A stretch of DNA of 61,680 nucleotides from Verrucomicrobiota bacterium. GTDB taxonomy: Bacteria > Verrucomicrobiota > Verrucomicrobiia > Verrucomicrobiales > Akkermansiaceae. The notes below the pieces were generated by a model. It searched no databases, was not told the DNA's origin, and was given only the letters and a program-made list of their open reading frames with translations. The stretch covers positions 1 through 61,680 of the forward strand of contig JAPLUI010000248.1 of NCBI GenBank assembly GCA_026397725.1, in the 5' to 3' direction. The translations under genes and the position numbers were made by a program. Positions 60,673 to 61,680 of the stretch are shown piece by piece (the first letter of the stretch is position 1; every line of letters begins with the position of its first letter).

Positions 60673-61680
60673 ATGAAAAAAACAATGTCCGCATTATCAA
60701 TCACCCTCCTGCTGATGGCGCTGCGCCTCGGCTTCGGAGCGTCGTTCGCCGCCCCGGCCTTGACCACCGGGGGCGAGACCGCCGCCGCTTGGGACGCGAT
60801 CGGCAACTTCAACCCCGTGGTGCCCGGCTACTTCGCTGACCCGACGCTGAAGAAGTTCGGGGACACCTATTACCTCTACACCTCCACCGACGGGATCGGC
60901 GCGTGCGAGGGCTGGACGCAGGTCTGGATCTCCAAGGACCTGGTCAACTGGGTCAACTACAAGTTGAACTGGAACCCGAACGACAAGAACTGGGCGCCGG
61001 ACTGCATGGAGAAGGGCGGGAAATACTACCTTTTCTACAACTTCCCATGCATGACTTTCGCGGCGGAAGGCGACAGCCCTGTCGGGCCTTGGAGACCTTA
61101 CGGAAAGACCCCCCTCGTCCCGGACAAGTTCGTCCCTCCGGTCATCACGCTCGATTTCCAGAGCTTTCAGGACGACGACGGTGCGACCTACGGCTACTTC
61201 ACGACCTGGGCCGGCAATAACGACGCCGGGTCGGGGTGGGTCAAGTTCAACGACGACATGAAGACCTTCGCGAGCAAGGGCCGCATTCCCTATCACGAGC
61301 TGCAGGGCATCATGGAAGGGCCCTACATGCTCAAGCGCAATGGGAAGTACTACCTGATGTACTCCAACGCCTCCTGCCACGATGAAACCTACAACGTCCG
61401 CTACTCGATCCACAAAACCGGCCCCACGGCCGACACCGGGTGGATCTACGGCCAGAACAACCCGATCCTCTCGTCCGACGTGCCGCGCAAGATCCACGGC
61501 ACCGGCCACCACAGCGTGCTGCAGGAAAACGACAACTATTTCATGATCTACCACCGGCACGACATCTGGGTCTCGGCCGGCGGGCTCACCCGGCAGACCT
61601 GCATCGACCGCATGCGCTTCACCGCCGACGACCAGATCGAAAAGGTCATCCCCACCCACCAGGGCGTCGGCTACTTCGGT
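60673..61680 (+). CDS. GH43-family glycosidase, N-terminal part (cut by window end)
   Basis: 336 codons are visible from the ATG at 60673, open to the window edge. A signal peptide (LSITLLLMALRLGFGASFA) precedes a five-bladed-propeller glycosidase. GYFADPTLKKFGDTYYLYTS holds the general-base aspartate. WAPDCMEKGGKYYLFYNF and MEGPYMLKRNGKYYLMYS (the likely acid glutamate) follow, then HGTGHHSVLQENDNYFMIYH. GH43 enzymes cleave arabinose, xylose or galactose side chains, outside the cytoplasm here. The degenerate leader repeat lies 110-300 nt upstream. Substrate cannot be assigned. Confidence 0.9.
   Translation, partial: MKKTMSALSITLLLMALRLGFGASFAAPALTTGGETAAAWDAIGNFNPVVPGYFADPTLKKFGDTYYLYTSTDGIGACEGWTQVWISKDLVNWVNYKLNWNPNDKNWAPDCMEKGGKYYLFYNFPCMTFAAEGDSPVGPWRPYGKTPLVPDKFVPPVITLDFQSFQDDDGATYGYFTTWAGNNDAGSGWVKFNDDMKTFASKGRIPYHELQGIMEGPYMLKRNGKYYLMYSNASCHDETYNVRYSIHKTGPTADTGWIYGQNNPILSSDVPRKIHGTGHHSVLQENDNYFMIYHRHDIWVSAGGLTRQTCIDRMRFTADDQIEKVIPTHQGVGYFG

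Noticed and set aside
1..61680. Frequent GTTAG/CTAAC pentamer, often creating rare TTA or CTA leucine codons
   Set aside because: By eye there are about 80 occurrences, but base composition alone predicts a similar number on the two strands. Without a proper count against a codon-shuffled model I cannot claim enrichment.

Overview
The window is GC-rich, densely coding bacterial DNA that most resembles a member of the Verrucomicrobiota. This is inferred from gene content, not from a marker gene. The evidence is an iduronate-sulfatase-type sulfatase with C-terminal EF-hands, DUF5695, glutaminase-A-type and GH43 proteins, a DUF6057 and PD40-propeller pair, mosaic secreted proteins ending in a 'YRIEASSDLxxW ... 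RFFR' module, and many palindromic repeats. No rRNA, tRNA or CRISPR array was seen.

Layout. 0-11 kb: a broken DUF433/DUF5615 toxin-antitoxin pair, then penicillin-binding protein 1C and its usual partner, a bacterial alpha-2-macroglobulin, separated by a HicAB module on the other strand. A zinc-ribbon TPR protein with a small downstream gene follows. 11-18.6 kb: one giant DUF2339-like membrane protein of about 2,400 residues. 18.6-29.2 kb: a locus of secreted mosaic proteins with BspA leucine-rich repeats, thrombospondin-3-like calcium repeats, a glycine-rich beta-helix, choice-of-anchor repeats, a P-domain and two FGE-sulfatase (C-type-lectin-fold) domains. 29.3-41 kb: a GntR/LacI-type regulator, a DUF6057/PD40 pair, an HEVGH metallopeptidase-like protein, and a translationally coupled operon of class II aldolase, D-ribulokinase-like kinase and HAD phosphatase, with much repeat DNA between them. 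41-43 kb: small genes and a graveyard of integrase, group II intron and IS91-type fragments. 43-55.5 kb: glycerate kinase, sulfatase, an MFS sugar porter, and a minus-strand galactose-type operon (UroD-like, DUF5695, galactokinase, glutaminase-A-like). 56-61.7 kb: a single-chain type IIG/IIL restriction-modification enzyme and the start of a GH43 glycosidase.

Main discoveries. (1) The two FGE-like domains are nearly identical up to RGGSW and then diverge at 16 codons, 13 of which end in C in both copies. This is the pattern left by adenine-directed mutagenesis of AAC codons by a diversity-generating retroelement, although neither the reverse transcriptase nor the template repeat is in the window. 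(2) A MITE with GTTACTACTCAGG ends occurs twice, each copy with a perfect, different 8-bp target duplication. (3) Palindromic REP-like elements sit inside open reading frames, at four places in the restriction-modification gene and in the N-terminus of the HAD phosphatase. (4) An SSS-type symporter appears to have been replaced by an MFS sugar porter, leaving both ends of the old gene, one of them split by the MITE. (5) A conserved leader peptide with its own ribosome binding site lies upstream of or fused to three unrelated secreted proteins. (6) A 44-bp tandem duplication frameshifts the giant mosaic protein.

Working together: the sulfatase, GH43, DUF5695, galactokinase and sugar-transport genes fit scavenging of sulfated, galactose-containing glycans. 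The PBP1C/A2M pair guards the periplasm, and the mosaic proteins are probably displayed on the surface or secreted.
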